Of a stretch of 64,000 bases of DNA, positions 9,211-18,859 are shown one piece after another (the stretch's first letter is position 1; each line of letters starts with the position of its first letter). The notes below the pieces were generated by a model, which searched no databases, was not told the DNA's origin, and worked only from the letters and a program-made list of their open reading frames with translations. The stretch is from Sinomicrobium oceani (GTDB lineage Bacteria > Bacteroidota > Bacteroidia > Flavobacteriales > Flavobacteriaceae): positions 62,001 through 126,000 of the forward strand of contig NZ_FPJE01000013.1 in the NCBI RefSeq assembly GCF_900119185.1, in the 5' to 3' direction. The translations under genes and the position numbers were made by a program.

Positions 9211-9556
9211 GCCATGTGCGGGGTAATGCAAGACTCTATTTTGGGAGGGAAACTGGCATACACCTTCCTGCTGACCGATAGATTTGCTTTCGGAAATTTT
9301 AATTCTTTGGACAGTGTTTTATCAGTAATCCCGGGCACCTCGCGGGAAACGCATCGGCCCGCCGGAAAGTGCAGCACTGTTTTGCTCATGGTCTCTTCAA
9401 CCGTATTTCATATTTCCCGGGATGATACCGCGGATATCGGGATCAATATATTCGTCCTTACCCTGGCAGGTTTTGTAGCCCGCGTAAGATCACCAAACAG
9501 CGGTAAATACTGCGTTTTGAGGCTTACGAAAGAGCATCTGTATTCATCAGGCTACA

Positions 9557-12500
9557 TCACTCCAGTACCAGGCCCACACCTATTTTCTCCAACAAATAAG
9601 GGTTGTGGTCTATTACGATAAGGTCATTCTCCGCACTGAGTTGCTGCAATACCCCGTATAGCAGATCTATATCAGTATAATGCAGTCCTATACTCGGTTC
9701 GTCCAGTATCAGTAACTGATCTTTCGTCCTGTCCTTTAACCACCGGAGCAGCAACAAACGTTGCTTTTCTCCGGACGACAGTGATTTTACCGTCTGGTCG
9801 AGCCGTATATGAGAAAGTCCTATACCGCACAAAGTCTGCAATTGCCGTACTACTGCGGCCGTACCGGGATAAGGAGCCATCCATGCGGACAATTCGGCAA
9901 TATTCATCGCCAGGATAGCTGCAATGTGTTTTCCGTCTATGGTATATTCCAGAACAGCATCCCGATAGCGTTTTCCTTTACATACATCACAGGTTTCCAC
10001 TTGCCTGGCGGCTACATCCAGACTTGTTTCCACGATACCGCTTCCGAGACAATGGGGGCACTGGCTGGTTTTGGTTTTATACGAAAAGTACGCGGCCTTA
10101 CTGCCTGTTTCCTTTGCAAATACTTTGGTGATGACTTTTAGTATATCCAGGTAATCAACCAGTAATGTACTGTTATAGGCTTGTAGTTTTTTAGGTTCAA
10201 AATAATGTACACCCCGGTACGGTTTGGGAAAGTCTATACGCTTGCAGTGTACGGGACGATGCTGTTGCAATCCCGGCATGACGACCTCTTTGAGCAAAGT
10301 AGTCTTCCCGATACCCGACTTTCCCGTCAGGGCTGTAATACCGCCTACGGGGATGTCTATCCGTGCTTTTTGGAGACGGTGACGTGCGATGCCTTCTATA
10401 TGAATATACGCTTTGCCTGGCTGTAAACGTACTGCACTGCTTTTTGTTTTTATATAAGGGTGACATACTTCGGAAGCCAGGTATCCGGCGACACTTCCCT
10501 GAAAAACAATTTCACCTCCCATGCTCCCTGCTTCCGGGCCGATATGCACGAGGTGATCGGCTGCCTTGATAATGGCTTTATGATGCTCGATAACGATAAC
10601 CGTATTCCCTTTGTCCACGAGTGTTTTCAGCAATGCAATAAGGTCCGGGATGTTGTCTTGCGATAAACCTGCCGAAGGTTCGTCCAGCAGATAGGTAATA
10701 CCGTGTAACGGACTGTTCAGCTGTTTGATCAGGGAAACCCGCTGCTGTTCGCCCCCACTTAACGTATCGGACTTCCGACCGAGTTGCAAATGATTGATAT
10801 GCAATTGCCGTGCCCGCTCCAGGATATGTTGCAGGTGTTCCTGTAACTTCGCTGTTAACTCCGCATCTACAGTATCGCCCGGGCGGATATGCAGCCATGC
10901 TTCGAACTCCTGCAGGCTCATCGCCTTGATATCCCGCATAGACCGGCCGCCCAGGGTTATTACCAGACGTTCGGGCTGTAATCCGCTACCCTGGCAGTGA
11001 CTACAGATCTCCGGGGTCAATAAAGCTTGTAAGTGCCGGATGTTTTTGTTCTTACGGGTGAGAACGTACTCATCCGACAAATACGTAAACAAACCTTTCC
11101 ACACCATTTTTACCTGTTGGGTCCCCGATCGTGATTTGGTTTTAAAAGTCCAGTCTGCTTCCCAGGTTTTATCCGGAATTCCGTGAAATATTATCCTGCG
11201 TTGCTCCGGGGTCCAGACCTTAAAAGGCGTGTGCAGACTAAAACCGTATACCTTTCCTATTTCGCTGACGATCGCCATATACTGTCCGCCTGCCTGCCCG
11301 TAGTAATACAGGGCTTTGTTGTGCTCAAAGAGCCCGTCGGCAATGCTCAGGTTTTCATCCCATACTATTTTGGACAAATCGGGAAGCAACTCTTGTCCCA
11401 TGCCGTCACAAACACCACATTTTCCGAGTTCGTGTGCATTGGAAAAATGACTGGCCGACCATGGCTTGCCTTCGTATTGTGCCTTACGCGAAAAAGCGAA
11501 GCGCAAACTCTTATCGATATCTGTCTGCCGGGATACATCCGAACGTCCGGAAAATTGCCGGTCTTTCCGGGTGATACAGATCGTCGGGGTCAGTCCCGAG
11601 ATATGGTCTGCCTCAAACTGATAGTCTACCCCGACACGGTTTTGCTGATAACTCGAAAACTGTTTGCTCATCTCCTGCAATCCGTAACCGTGCAGGGTAT
11701 CGATCACCAAAGAAGATTTCCCCGAGCCCGATATTCCCGTAACCACCGTGAGTCGCTGTTTGGGTAACGAAACATCGATGTCTTTCAGCGCATGGGTCCG
11801 TGCTCCTTCGATATGGATGGTAGCAGTAGCCGAGCGTTCGGGAACACGCTCATCCGACGTTGTTACGGTTTCCGCATTGGGCACCCATATATCACAACCC
11901 GATTGAAACAAGGGATGATTTTCGAAACATACGATGCCTGAAGTTTCCTGTTTTAACTGATGTAAAGCCTTTAGCAGTTGTACCACATTTTGCTGGTGCA
12001 AGCCTACACTGGGCTCTTCCAGTAACAAGATGGTTTGCCGGGCAGGCTTCGCAAAGTGCCTGGTAAGTTTAATACGCTGTGCTTCTCCTCCGCTTAAGGT
12101 ATTGGACGGTTGCCCGAGTTTGATGTATCCCAGTCCCAAACGCTGCATCAAAGCCAGAATGCCGGATAACTTCTTTTCGTGCCGAAAGAAATCATAAGCT
12201 TCTGTGATACTGAGATGATAAATCTCCGCAATATTCTTGTTGTTCCAATGTACCTGAAGCACTTCCGGCTTAAAGCGTTTTCCGTTACATTCCGGACAGG
12301 TCTGGTTGATCGTTCCCATGACGCTCATGGAAAGGGTTATGACACCCGCTCCTTCACAACGGGGGCAGCGTCCTGCCTTGTTGTTAAAGGAAAAGGCACT
12401 TTTCTTCAGCTCCAAGGCCCCGGCTTCGTCCGTTTTGGCCAGCAGATCCCGGATCTTGTCCGCCATACCGGTATAGGTCGCCGGATTACTGCGCGGGGTT

Positions 12501-14044
12501 TTGCCTATGGGCTGATCGGATACGGTGAGTAGCTGCAACGCTTTTTCTTTGCTGTATGCTCGTATGGTCTCTGCTATAGTTGCCGTTTTCCTACTGACTA
12601 CGGATAGCTGCTTTGCTTCGGGGCGAAATGCCGTTTCCGAAAGTTGCTGTCGTTTGCTATGGATACCAGTGGTGGGAGAACGCAATTCGGCCAATGTCGG
12701 GCTTTCTATGTCCTTTGCATTCAGAAAATCTGTTCGCTTGCCGTTAAAGATCACTTCCCCGCCTTCTACCCCGGCTTTTGGGCCCAATTCTACGATCCAG
12801 TCGGCTTTCCGGATGAGATCCAGATCGTGCTCTACGACCATGACGGTATTTCCCCGGCTGATCAGGCGCCGTAAAATACTGTACAAATGCTGCTGATAGG
12901 CGGGTGATAGCCCGATGGAGGGTTCGTCAAACACATAAAGGATGCCTTGCAAGCTACTGTTTACCTGCTTGATGAGCTTAATGCGCTGCCCGTCTCCACT
13001 GGAGATGTCCATACTGGGCGTGCCTAAACAGTAGTGGTCCATCCCTAAACGGATCTGATCGTATAATGACGTACACAATTTGTGGACCAAAACCTGCTCT
13101 CCGGCCTGATGTTGTGCATTGCGGAGCCGATGGTAGAGTGATGGTAAGGGCAACTCCATCCACTCCCGGAAATTCAGTCCTTTCCACCGATATTTAAGAT
13201 GTTCGGCCTTGATACGTGCCCCATGGCAACCGGGACAGGTCTTTGCACTGGTAAACCGGAGAATACTCGGATTTCTATCGAGCCGGAGTATATCGCTCAT
13301 CACGGGTAAGATACCTTTGTAATAACCGACCTCCCGGGGTTTTGCTTTAAAACCTTCCCAACGCAAACGCGATTCCAGGCTGTGTTTGCCATAGTACACC
13401 TGTATGCGCTCGCTTCCGTTCCAGATCACCTCCTGCTGTTCTGGGGTCAGGTCTTTCCACGGAATATCTACATTAAATCCATGTGCTTCACACACCTTGT
13501 TCAACTCTTCTACGGTAACCTGAGAATACACAATATACCCGTTGGGCAAAGTGGTTACCAGGGCTCCTTCCCGCAGCGTTTTGGTTTCGTCTCCTACCAG
13601 TTTACGGGTATCGATATATTCGGCCTCACCGATTCCCCGGCATACTTCACAGGCGCCCCGGGGATGGTTGAACGAAAACAGGGATTTGCTCATACTTTCT
13701 TCCCCGGAATAACGGGCGAATAAAATACGGAAGAGGGGTGTCAGTTCCGACAACGTACCGAATGTAGCATTGATCGACTGAAAACGCCTGGATTGTTCTA
13801 CCTTGATCACCGGGGGTAACCCGGCGATATCATCGACTGACGCTGTGGGTATCGAAATTGCGTTTTGATGATTGTACGCGGGCAGACTCTCTAAAAAATA
13901 CCGATAGCCTTCATTGCCTATCACCCCCATAGCCAGGGAGGATTTTCCCGAACCGGAAAGCCCGGTAACCACGATTAAACGGTTTTCAGGAATGGTTAAG
14001 GAAATGTTTTTAAGGTTGTTCTGATAGGCGTTACGAATGCGCAT
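9557..14044 (-). CDS. Tandem UvrA-like protein with four ABC ATPase modules
   Basis: 1495 residues from ATG at 14044 (MRIRNAYQNNLKNISL, the usual UvrA start); the open frame extends 62 codons further but without family similarity. Two UvrA-type units in tandem. Unit A: P-loop TGLSGSGKSS (27-36), signature SSGDGQR (348-354), Walker B VFDEP (371-375); then a second module with signature LSGGEAQR (650-657) and LLLEEP but no P-loop. Unit B: TGISGSGKSS (769-778), LSGGEQQR (1095-1102), LLDEP; then TGKSGIGKTT (1240-1249), LSSGEKQR (1422-1429), LILDEP. Four paired CxxC zinc sites: 132/135+270/273, 560/563+583/586, 876/879+1014/1017, 1329/1332+1352/1355. Ordinary UvrA is about 940 residues; each unit here is about 750, like UvrA2/DrrC paralogues lacking the UvrB-binding insertion. 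It is probably a DNA-damage or drug-lesion ATPase and not the housekeeping UvrA. No uvrB or uvrC nearby. Confidence 0.93.
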   Translation of the reverse strand: MRIRNAYQNNLKNISLTIPENRLIVVTGLSGSGKSSLAMGVIGNEGYRYFLESLPAYNHQNAISIPTASVDDIAGLPPVIKVEQSRRFQSINATFGTLSELTPLFRILFARYSGEESMSKSLFSFNHPRGACEVCRGIGEAEYIDTRKLVGDETKTLREGALVTTLPNGYIVYSQVTVEELNKVCEAHGFNVDIPWKDLTPEQQEVIWNGSERIQVYYGKHSLESRLRWEGFKAKPREVGYYKGILPVMSDILRLDRNPSILRFTSAKTCPGCHGARIKAEHLKYRWKGLNFREWMELPLPSLYHRLRNAQHQAGEQVLVHKLCTSLYDQIRLGMDHYCLGTPSMDISSGDGQRIKLIKQVNSSLQGILYVFDEPSIGLSPAYQQHLYSILRRLISRGNTVMVVEHDLDLIRKADWIVELGPKAGVEGGEVIFNGKRTDFLNAKDIESPTLAELRSPTTGIHSKRQQLSETAFRPEAKQLSVVSRKTATIAETIRAYSKEKALQLLTVSDQPIGKTPRSNPATYTGMADKIRDLLAKTDEAGALELKKSAFSFNNKAGRCPRCEGAGVITLSMSVMGTINQTCPECNGKRFKPEVLQVHWNNKNIAEIYHLSITEAYDFFRHEKKLSGILALMQRLGLGYIKLGQPSNTLSGGEAQRIKLTRHFAKPARQTILLLEEPSVGLHQQNVVQLLKALHQLKQETSGIVCFENHPLFQSGCDIWVPNAETVTTSDERVPERSATATIHIEGARTHALKDIDVSLPKQRLTVVTGISGSGKSSLVIDTLHGYGLQEMSKQFSSYQQNRVGVDYQFEADHISGLTPTICITRKDRQFSGRSDVSRQTDIDKSLRFAFSRKAQYEGKPWSASHFSNAHELGKCGVCDGMGQELLPDLSKIVWDENLSIADGLFEHNKALYYYGQAGGQYMAIVSEIGKVYGFSLHTPFKVWTPEQRRIIFHGIPDKTWEADWTFKTKSRSGTQQVKMVWKGLFTYLSDEYVLTRKNKNIRHLQALLTPEICSHCQGSGLQPERLVITLGGRSMRDIKAMSLQEFEAWLHIRPGDTVDAELTAKLQEHLQHILERARQLHINHLQLGRKSDTLSGGEQQRVSLIKQLNSPLHGITYLLDEPSAGLSQDNIPDLIALLKTLVDKGNTVIVIEHHKAIIKAADHLVHIGPEAGSMGGEIVFQGSVAGYLASEVCHPYIKTKSSAVRLQPGKAYIHIEGIARHRLQKARIDIPVGGITALTGKSGIGKTTLLKEVVMPGLQQHRPVHCKRIDFPKPYRGVHYFEPKKLQAYNSTLLVDYLDILKVITKVFAKETGSKAAYFSYKTKTSQCPHCLGSGIVETSLDVAARQVETCDVCKGKRYRDAVLEYTIDGKHIAAILAMNIAELSAWMAPYPGTAAVVRQLQTLCGIGLSHIRLDQTVKSLSSGEKQRLLLLRWLKDRTKDQLLILDEPSIGLHYTDIDLLYGVLQQLSAENDLIVIDHNPYLLEKIGVGLVLE

Positions 14045-14267
14045 GTAGAAAGTTCTTTTGCTGTGGAAGTCTACAAAGGTAGTAAGATTTTGAGAGTTGA
14101 AAAGGATATGAACCGGGATCGTAAGGATTGACTTGGAATAAGGCCAGTAAAATCTTTTCAGAATCCTGTATGAAAATCCGGGTATCGCGGAGATGCCGGA
14201 TATGGAGCGTAGCCTTTCTAAACCGGACATTACACAGGCTTACAGTTTTTATACTATCAGGAAGATT

Positions 14268-17200
14268 TTACACTGTTTTTTTATAAACTGTCCGGTATCT
14301 CCAATAACTGATGCCTCCAAGTATCAGTAATCCGAAAACAATATATTTTACATAATCCGGTGTAATCGCGGCAGCACCCGATTGAGCATAGCTATGAAGA
14401 CCAACCAGGTAGAAATTAACACCGAAATAAGTCATCATAATACTGCCATAGGCCGCTACACTCATAAAATTATAAATCCACCTTCCCCTTAAGCCAGGTA
14501 CTAATCGCATGTGTAATATAAAAGCATAAACCATAATGGATACTAATGCCCAGGTTTCTTTGGGGTCCCATCCCCAATAACGCCCCCAACTCTCATTGGC
14601 CCATTGTCCTCCCAAAAAATTACCAATAGTGAGCATTATTAAACCTACCGTCAGGGCCAGTTCATTGATAATGGTCAACTCCTTCAGGTTAATTTCCATT
14701 CGTTTTTTGTTCTTTTTGGTCGTCAGTATAATGAGAATTAATGAAACTACGCCCAGGATCATACTCACGGTAAAGGGACCGTAACTGCCTACTATGATAG
14801 GTACATGGATCATCACCCAATAACTATCCAATACAGGCACCAGATTGGCAATGGAAGGATCCACCCAACTCTGGTGCCCCACCCAAAGCAGCATGGAAGC
14901 CACAAAAGCGCTTGCAGCCAGGGTTAAATCACTTTTTCTGGTAAATAGTAATCCCATCCCCAATGTGGCCCAGGAAACGTACAAAATACTTTCGTAAGCA
15001 TTACTCCAGGGGGCATGGCCCGAAATATACCAGCGTAATACCAGGCCTGCTGTATGCGAAATAAAAAATAAGATGATCAACCCTTTCAGGAGGTAGGTTG
15101 AGCCCCTCCAGATTTTCCCGTCCTTAAAAATCCTGAAAATGAGAATTAAGAACAAAAGCCCCCCAACCATCATGTAGTATTTGTACAGACGGTTGAAGAT
15201 ATCCAACTTGTTGTGAATGATTTCGGCTTTTATCTTTTTCTCAGACAGCATCACTTCTGAACCATGATTTCTTTGATTTTGTTTAATGGATTCCAGCAGT
15301 TTATCAGGTTCCGAATAATCTCCTGTTACAATGGCACTCCGTAAAGTATTTATATAATACGGCAGGCTATTTGTCATAAAACCGGCATACAGGGAATCTT
15401 GCACCGGATATTGACCGGAACGGAATTCTAAAGCAGAAATCCATTTGTTGTTCTCATCATTAACCAATGGAAATATTTTCAATATAGCTCCGCTCAATGC
15501 CATTTCCAACAAGGAGAGGCGTTCATGGACTTTGATAAAGTCCTTTTGGAATTCATTAGGATTTGTCGTAGAACTGGCATCGTCAAGGTAAGGTCCTAAT
15601 TTGTACATGCCTGTAGCATCGAACAAATCAACCGGTTTAATGTATTTTTTCGTTTTCTCTACGCCCAATACCTGGCGAATACTATCATTTTGCCATTGAC
15701 CGACTTTGATAAATTCGGTATGGTACCAAAGGGCCGGATTTATCATCATGGAAAGGAATACCTGATCGGAATTCATATCCCTGAATTTGTCATTACCACT
15801 GAGCTTACGCAACAATTCCGAAGTAAACGTATGCAAAGGCTTCATACGCCCTCCTTCATCCTGGATGACCAGTTCTCCAAATTTATCGGCATGCTCCTTA
15901 GTCACGGTGGTGGCCCGGATAAGCGAATCTATTTGTACCTGAGTGGGTAAGGTGTTATGGTTTTCCTCATGTGCCGGTTGTGCAAATCCCTGAAAACATC
16001 CCATCAGTAATAATATCACTGCTGCCATTTCTGCCTTTTTCTTTTTTACGTTTTCCAATGCTCTGCCCAGGTCCTTGAATCGGGTGTTACCGAAAAACAT
16101 AATTCCCATCAATCCGGCATAAAGTAAAAAGTAACCTATATAAGTAATCCATGTTCCCCAGAAATCGTGATTAACACTCAGGATCGTCCCCTTTTCATCC
16201 GGCATAAAACTGGATTGAAAAAAGCGGTATCCACCATGATCGAGAATGTGGTTCATATAAATATCATAAGCAAAGGAATGCTCATCCTCGATAGTCACTT
16301 TGCTCATAAAGGATTTGTAAGCATTGACCGTCCCCGGATACTTTTCCGCGATAAAGTCATTGAGTTTTACACCAAAAGGTAATTGATACAGTTTAGAACC
16401 GAATCGCAACGAAAATTGCAGATCTCCTAAAGTAAACGGAGCGGCAAAATCTGAAAATCCCTTACTCCCCAGTAATTTCTTTTCTACGGTTTGTCCGTTG
16501 GCCGTTACGGCAACTACCAGCGCATCCTGAGTCTGATCTGTAATTTCATTATCGGCGACTTTCACCACACCATAGTGTCCTTTGCGTAATGGTTCCGGTA
16601 ATACAAATTGCATTCCGGCCATTGTATAGAGCGAACGTAACTGTACTTCCTGAAGGCTGTCCTTTAGCACTTTTCCCTGCCACTGATCAGCCATTCTTAT
16701 AAAATCACCTTCAAAGGGAGATTCTATAAAATATCCTCCCTCCCCGCTGTACAGGTTAATAGCGCCCTTGGTCTTTTTATTAAGAGCAAAAAGCACATTA
16801 TGGATGCTGACGACGGTTCCGTTCTCTAAAAAATGTTCATGTCGTTGCCCGTTTCCTGCCTCGACAATTTTTAGATATTCCTGACCATTTTCGTCGGGAA
16901 TAAGATCTTCCTTAGCACCTTTGATAAAATCGACATATTCAATTCTGAATTCCTTCCCGTTGAAATCATCATTCCAGGGCAAACTTGACCTTTTCCCTTC
17001 CGGGGAAACCAGAATATGGTCTTCTAAAATCTTACGCCTGGGCTGTCCCTCAATCTCGCCTTCGATATAGGCTGTGAGGTATGTTTTATCCGAAAAAAAT
17101 ACATGTTCCGTTTGGCCCTCCCTAATGGGCATCATGCCCTCGTAACTGATATATCGTGTTACAAAAGCTCCCGCAATAATCAGTATCCAGGAAAGGTGTA

Positions 17201-17453
17201 AGATCAAAACAGGCCATTTTTTCCATTGCAGAAGATTGTACCTGTAAATGTTTCCTAAAAAATTAATGACAAAAAACACCATTATGGCCTCGAACCAGGT
17301 CGCATTGTAAATATAAATACGGGCAGTTTCGATGCTGTACCAGGTTTCTATAAAAGTTGCCGTGGCCATTGCAAAAGCAAAAAGAAGAAATAGAACGGCC
17401 ATTAATGTAGTGGAGAACAAGGTTTTCTTAAGTAAATCGCGCATGAGGTCCAT
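14268..17453 (-). CDS. Cytochrome c biogenesis protein, ResB-CcsA (System II) fusion
   Basis: 1061 residues. The N-terminal ResB-like half has membrane segments at about 14-34, 54-64 and 80-97, then a large periplasmic domain (about 100-420) and another membrane span near residue 440. A further predicted membrane segment near 485 precedes a second soluble region (about 500-750). The C-terminal CcsA half is highly hydrophobic and carries the tryptophan-rich haem-handling motif WGRYWGWDPKETWALV near residue 980, preceded by GGQWANESWG. CcsA/ResB proteins export haem and attach it to CxxCH motifs of periplasmic c-type cytochromes. The fused form of about 1000-1080 residues is usual in Bacteroidota. 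The start may be Met1 or Met4 (MRDLLKK). It precedes the UvrA-like gene on the same strand with a 223-bp gap that holds no gene, so co-transcription is uncertain. Confidence 0.93.
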   Translation of the reverse strand: MDLMRDLLKKTLFSTTLMAVLFLLFAFAMATATFIETWYSIETARIYIYNATWFEAIMVFFVINFLGNIYRYNLLQWKKWPVLILHLSWILIIAGAFVTRYISYEGMMPIREGQTEHVFFSDKTYLTAYIEGEIEGQPRRKILEDHILVSPEGKRSSLPWNDDFNGKEFRIEYVDFIKGAKEDLIPDENGQEYLKIVEAGNGQRHEHFLENGTVVSIHNVLFALNKKTKGAINLYSGEGGYFIESPFEGDFIRMADQWQGKVLKDSLQEVQLRSLYTMAGMQFVLPEPLRKGHYGVVKVADNEITDQTQDALVVAVTANGQTVEKKLLGSKGFSDFAAPFTLGDLQFSLRFGSKLYQLPFGVKLNDFIAEKYPGTVNAYKSFMSKVTIEDEHSFAYDIYMNHILDHGGYRFFQSSFMPDEKGTILSVNHDFWGTWITYIGYFLLYAGLMGIMFFGNTRFKDLGRALENVKKKKAEMAAVILLLMGCFQGFAQPAHEENHNTLPTQVQIDSLIRATTVTKEHADKFGELVIQDEGGRMKPLHTFTSELLRKLSGNDKFRDMNSDQVFLSMMINPALWYHTEFIKVGQWQNDSIRQVLGVEKTKKYIKPVDLFDATGMYKLGPYLDDASSTTNPNEFQKDFIKVHERLSLLEMALSGAILKIFPLVNDENNKWISALEFRSGQYPVQDSLYAGFMTNSLPYYINTLRSAIVTGDYSEPDKLLESIKQNQRNHGSEVMLSEKKIKAEIIHNKLDIFNRLYKYYMMVGGLLFLILIFRIFKDGKIWRGSTYLLKGLIILFFISHTAGLVLRWYISGHAPWSNAYESILYVSWATLGMGLLFTRKSDLTLAASAFVASMLLWVGHQSWVDPSIANLVPVLDSYWVMIHVPIIVGSYGPFTVSMILGVVSLILIILTTKKNKKRMEINLKELTIINELALTVGLIMLTIGNFLGGQWANESWGRYWGWDPKETWALVSIMVYAFILHMRLVPGLRGRWIYNFMSVAAYGSIMMTYFGVNFYLVGLHSYAQSGAAAITPDYVKYIVFGLLILGGISYWRYRTVYKKTV

Positions 17454-17937
17454 TTTATCAGATTGTAAAATTACGTCATAGAATGCACTTCTGACAAGAA
17501 TGAGCCTTACAATTTAATCTGTGAAATCCTCCTGAAGTTCCGCCTTATTACCGCCGGACTACTACATTTCACTGCGAATACCCCATAGATTCGGATTAGG
17601 TATTTTCCCGTGGAAAGCTCTAAAACGGCCATTAAAGCAATCCCTTGAACACCGGAAGGATTTCGGTTATCGTATAACCATATTAGGTTGATAGCCAAAG
17701 GAAATAATATTGCCATTTAAGAGAATAGTTTAGCCGCTAACCCATTCCCTTAAATAGCTCTATTCAGGCTTACCCGGACATCCATAATCCCGTAGTTTCC
17801 TTCATCGTTCCGAGAAATACCGATAGGCTAATACTTGCGGATTATCGCACCAGTGCTAACCCGGTCGAAGGGTAATCTATCCGAAATATGCTTGTACAAA
17901 ACGTTTGCAGTGATTACACAAAAAACTATAATCCTGA
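17454..17937. other. Intergenic region, no gene recognised
   Basis: Divergent spacer between the ResB-CcsA gene and the SDR gene. A 69-codon minus-strand frame (17716-17507) has no recognisable features. The part close to the SDR gene carries an inverted repeat and a -7-like box described separately. Confidence 0.5.
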
Positions 17938-17966
17938 ATTCAAATACGTTTACCCTCGATTTGAAT
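17938..17966. promoter_or_regulatory. Inverted repeat ATTCAAAT-N13-ATTTGAAT upstream of SDR/AraC operon
   Basis: Perfect eight-base arms (17938-17945 and 17959-17966), centred about 60 bases before the SDR start codon. A plausible binding site for the AraC regulator encoded second in the operon, though AraC proteins more often use direct repeats. Confidence 0.4.
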
Positions 17967-17989
17967 ACTTTATAATGGGGTACGCCCGG

Positions 17990-17997
17990 TAATTTTG
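17990..17997 (+). promoter_or_regulatory. Candidate -7 box TAATTTTG
   Basis: Matches TAnnTTTG on the plus strand 15 bases before the ATG of the SDR gene. The nearest upstream TTTG (17960-17963) is 26 bases away, longer than the usual spacing, so the promoter is only tentative; it would give a very short leader. Confidence 0.3.
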
Positions 17998-18012
17998 TAA
18001 AAAACAAATAAT

Positions 18013-18852
18013 ATGAATACTCAGAAAGAGAACGTATGGTTTATCACAGGAGCTTCCCAAGGAATGGGGCTTGCAATAACAAGAGCAGCTTTAGAAAGCG
18101 GGGGGAAAGTCATTGCAACTTCCCGGAATACCGATGCGCTTTTGGAAAAAATCGTAAATCACCGGGATAATATACTTCCCCTAACGTTAGATATTACCAA
18201 TGAAAAAGATGTGCAAAAGGCCATTTCCAAAGGTGTAGAACATTTCGGACGAATAGATATAGTGATAAATAACGCAGGTTATAATCTATTAGGAAATATC
18301 GAAGAGCTGAATGATTTTGAATTCCGGAAAACCATGGATGTAAATCTTTTTGCTGTGACCCATATCATTCGAAATGTTCTCCCGGTTATGTGCAAACAAA
18401 AGTCGGGACATATCATTAATACAGCATCAATTATGGGCTATATGAGTTATCCCGGAAACGGAAGTTATAGTGCTTCCAAATATGCGGTTATCGGATTGTC
18501 TGAGGCACTTGCGCAGGAGGTCTCGCCTTTCGGTATAAAAGTGACGATCCTGGCACCAGGAACATTTCGCACAAATTTTATGAGTGAGGACTCCCTCAAC
18601 GTTGCGAAAAATAAAATCGATGTCTATAATTTAGAGGAACAGACAGCACAGTTTACACGTTTTGACGGTAAACAATTAGGTGATCCTGAAAAATTAGCGG
18701 AAGTCGTACTTAAAATTACTGAAATGGCTATTCCTCCTTTACACCTTCCATTAGGTTCGGATAGTTACCATGCCATCTTAGAAATACGTAAAAATGAAAA
18801 AAAAGAAATGGAAAAATGGAAATCCTTATCTTTATCTACCGATTTTAAATAA
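18013..18852 (+). CDS. Short-chain dehydrogenase/reductase (SDR, classical type)
   Basis: 279 residues with a Rossmann fold. Cofactor motif TGASQGMG (12-19), NNAG (86-89), catalytic Ser139 (INTASIMG), Tyr152 and Lys156 (YSASK). Arg after the second strand (TSRN) suggests NADP(H). The closest general type is the oxidoreductase group acting on small carbonyls or alcohols; substrate unknown. Seven bases separate it from the downstream AraC gene, so the two are an operon and the regulator probably controls this enzyme. The C-terminus is rich in Lys and Glu (KNEKKEMEKWKS). Confidence 0.93.
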   Translation: MNTQKENVWFITGASQGMGLAITRAALESGGKVIATSRNTDALLEKIVNHRDNILPLTLDITNEKDVQKAISKGVEHFGRIDIVINNAGYNLLGNIEELNDFEFRKTMDVNLFAVTHIIRNVLPVMCKQKSGHIINTASIMGYMSYPGNGSYSASKYAVIGLSEALAQEVSPFGIKVTILAPGTFRTNFMSEDSLNVAKNKIDVYNLEEQTAQFTRFDGKQLGDPEKLAEVVLKITEMAIPPLHLPLGSDSYHAILEIRKNEKKEMEKWKSLSLSTDFK

Positions 18853-18859
18853 TTAAAGT

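Noticed and set aside
9214-9621. 135-codon plus-strand open frame overlapping the 3' end of the UvrA-like gene
   Set aside because: No recognisable features and it overlaps the coding end of the large gene; not supported as a gene.
14045-14230. Upstream extension of the UvrA-like gene (62 extra codons)
   Set aside because: The extra residues have no similarity to UvrA N-termini, whereas MRIRNAYQNNLKNISL is the usual start.
17507-17716. 69-codon minus-strand open frame in the ccs/SDR spacer
   Set aside because: One hydrophobic start but no family resemblance, no ribosome-binding or operon context.
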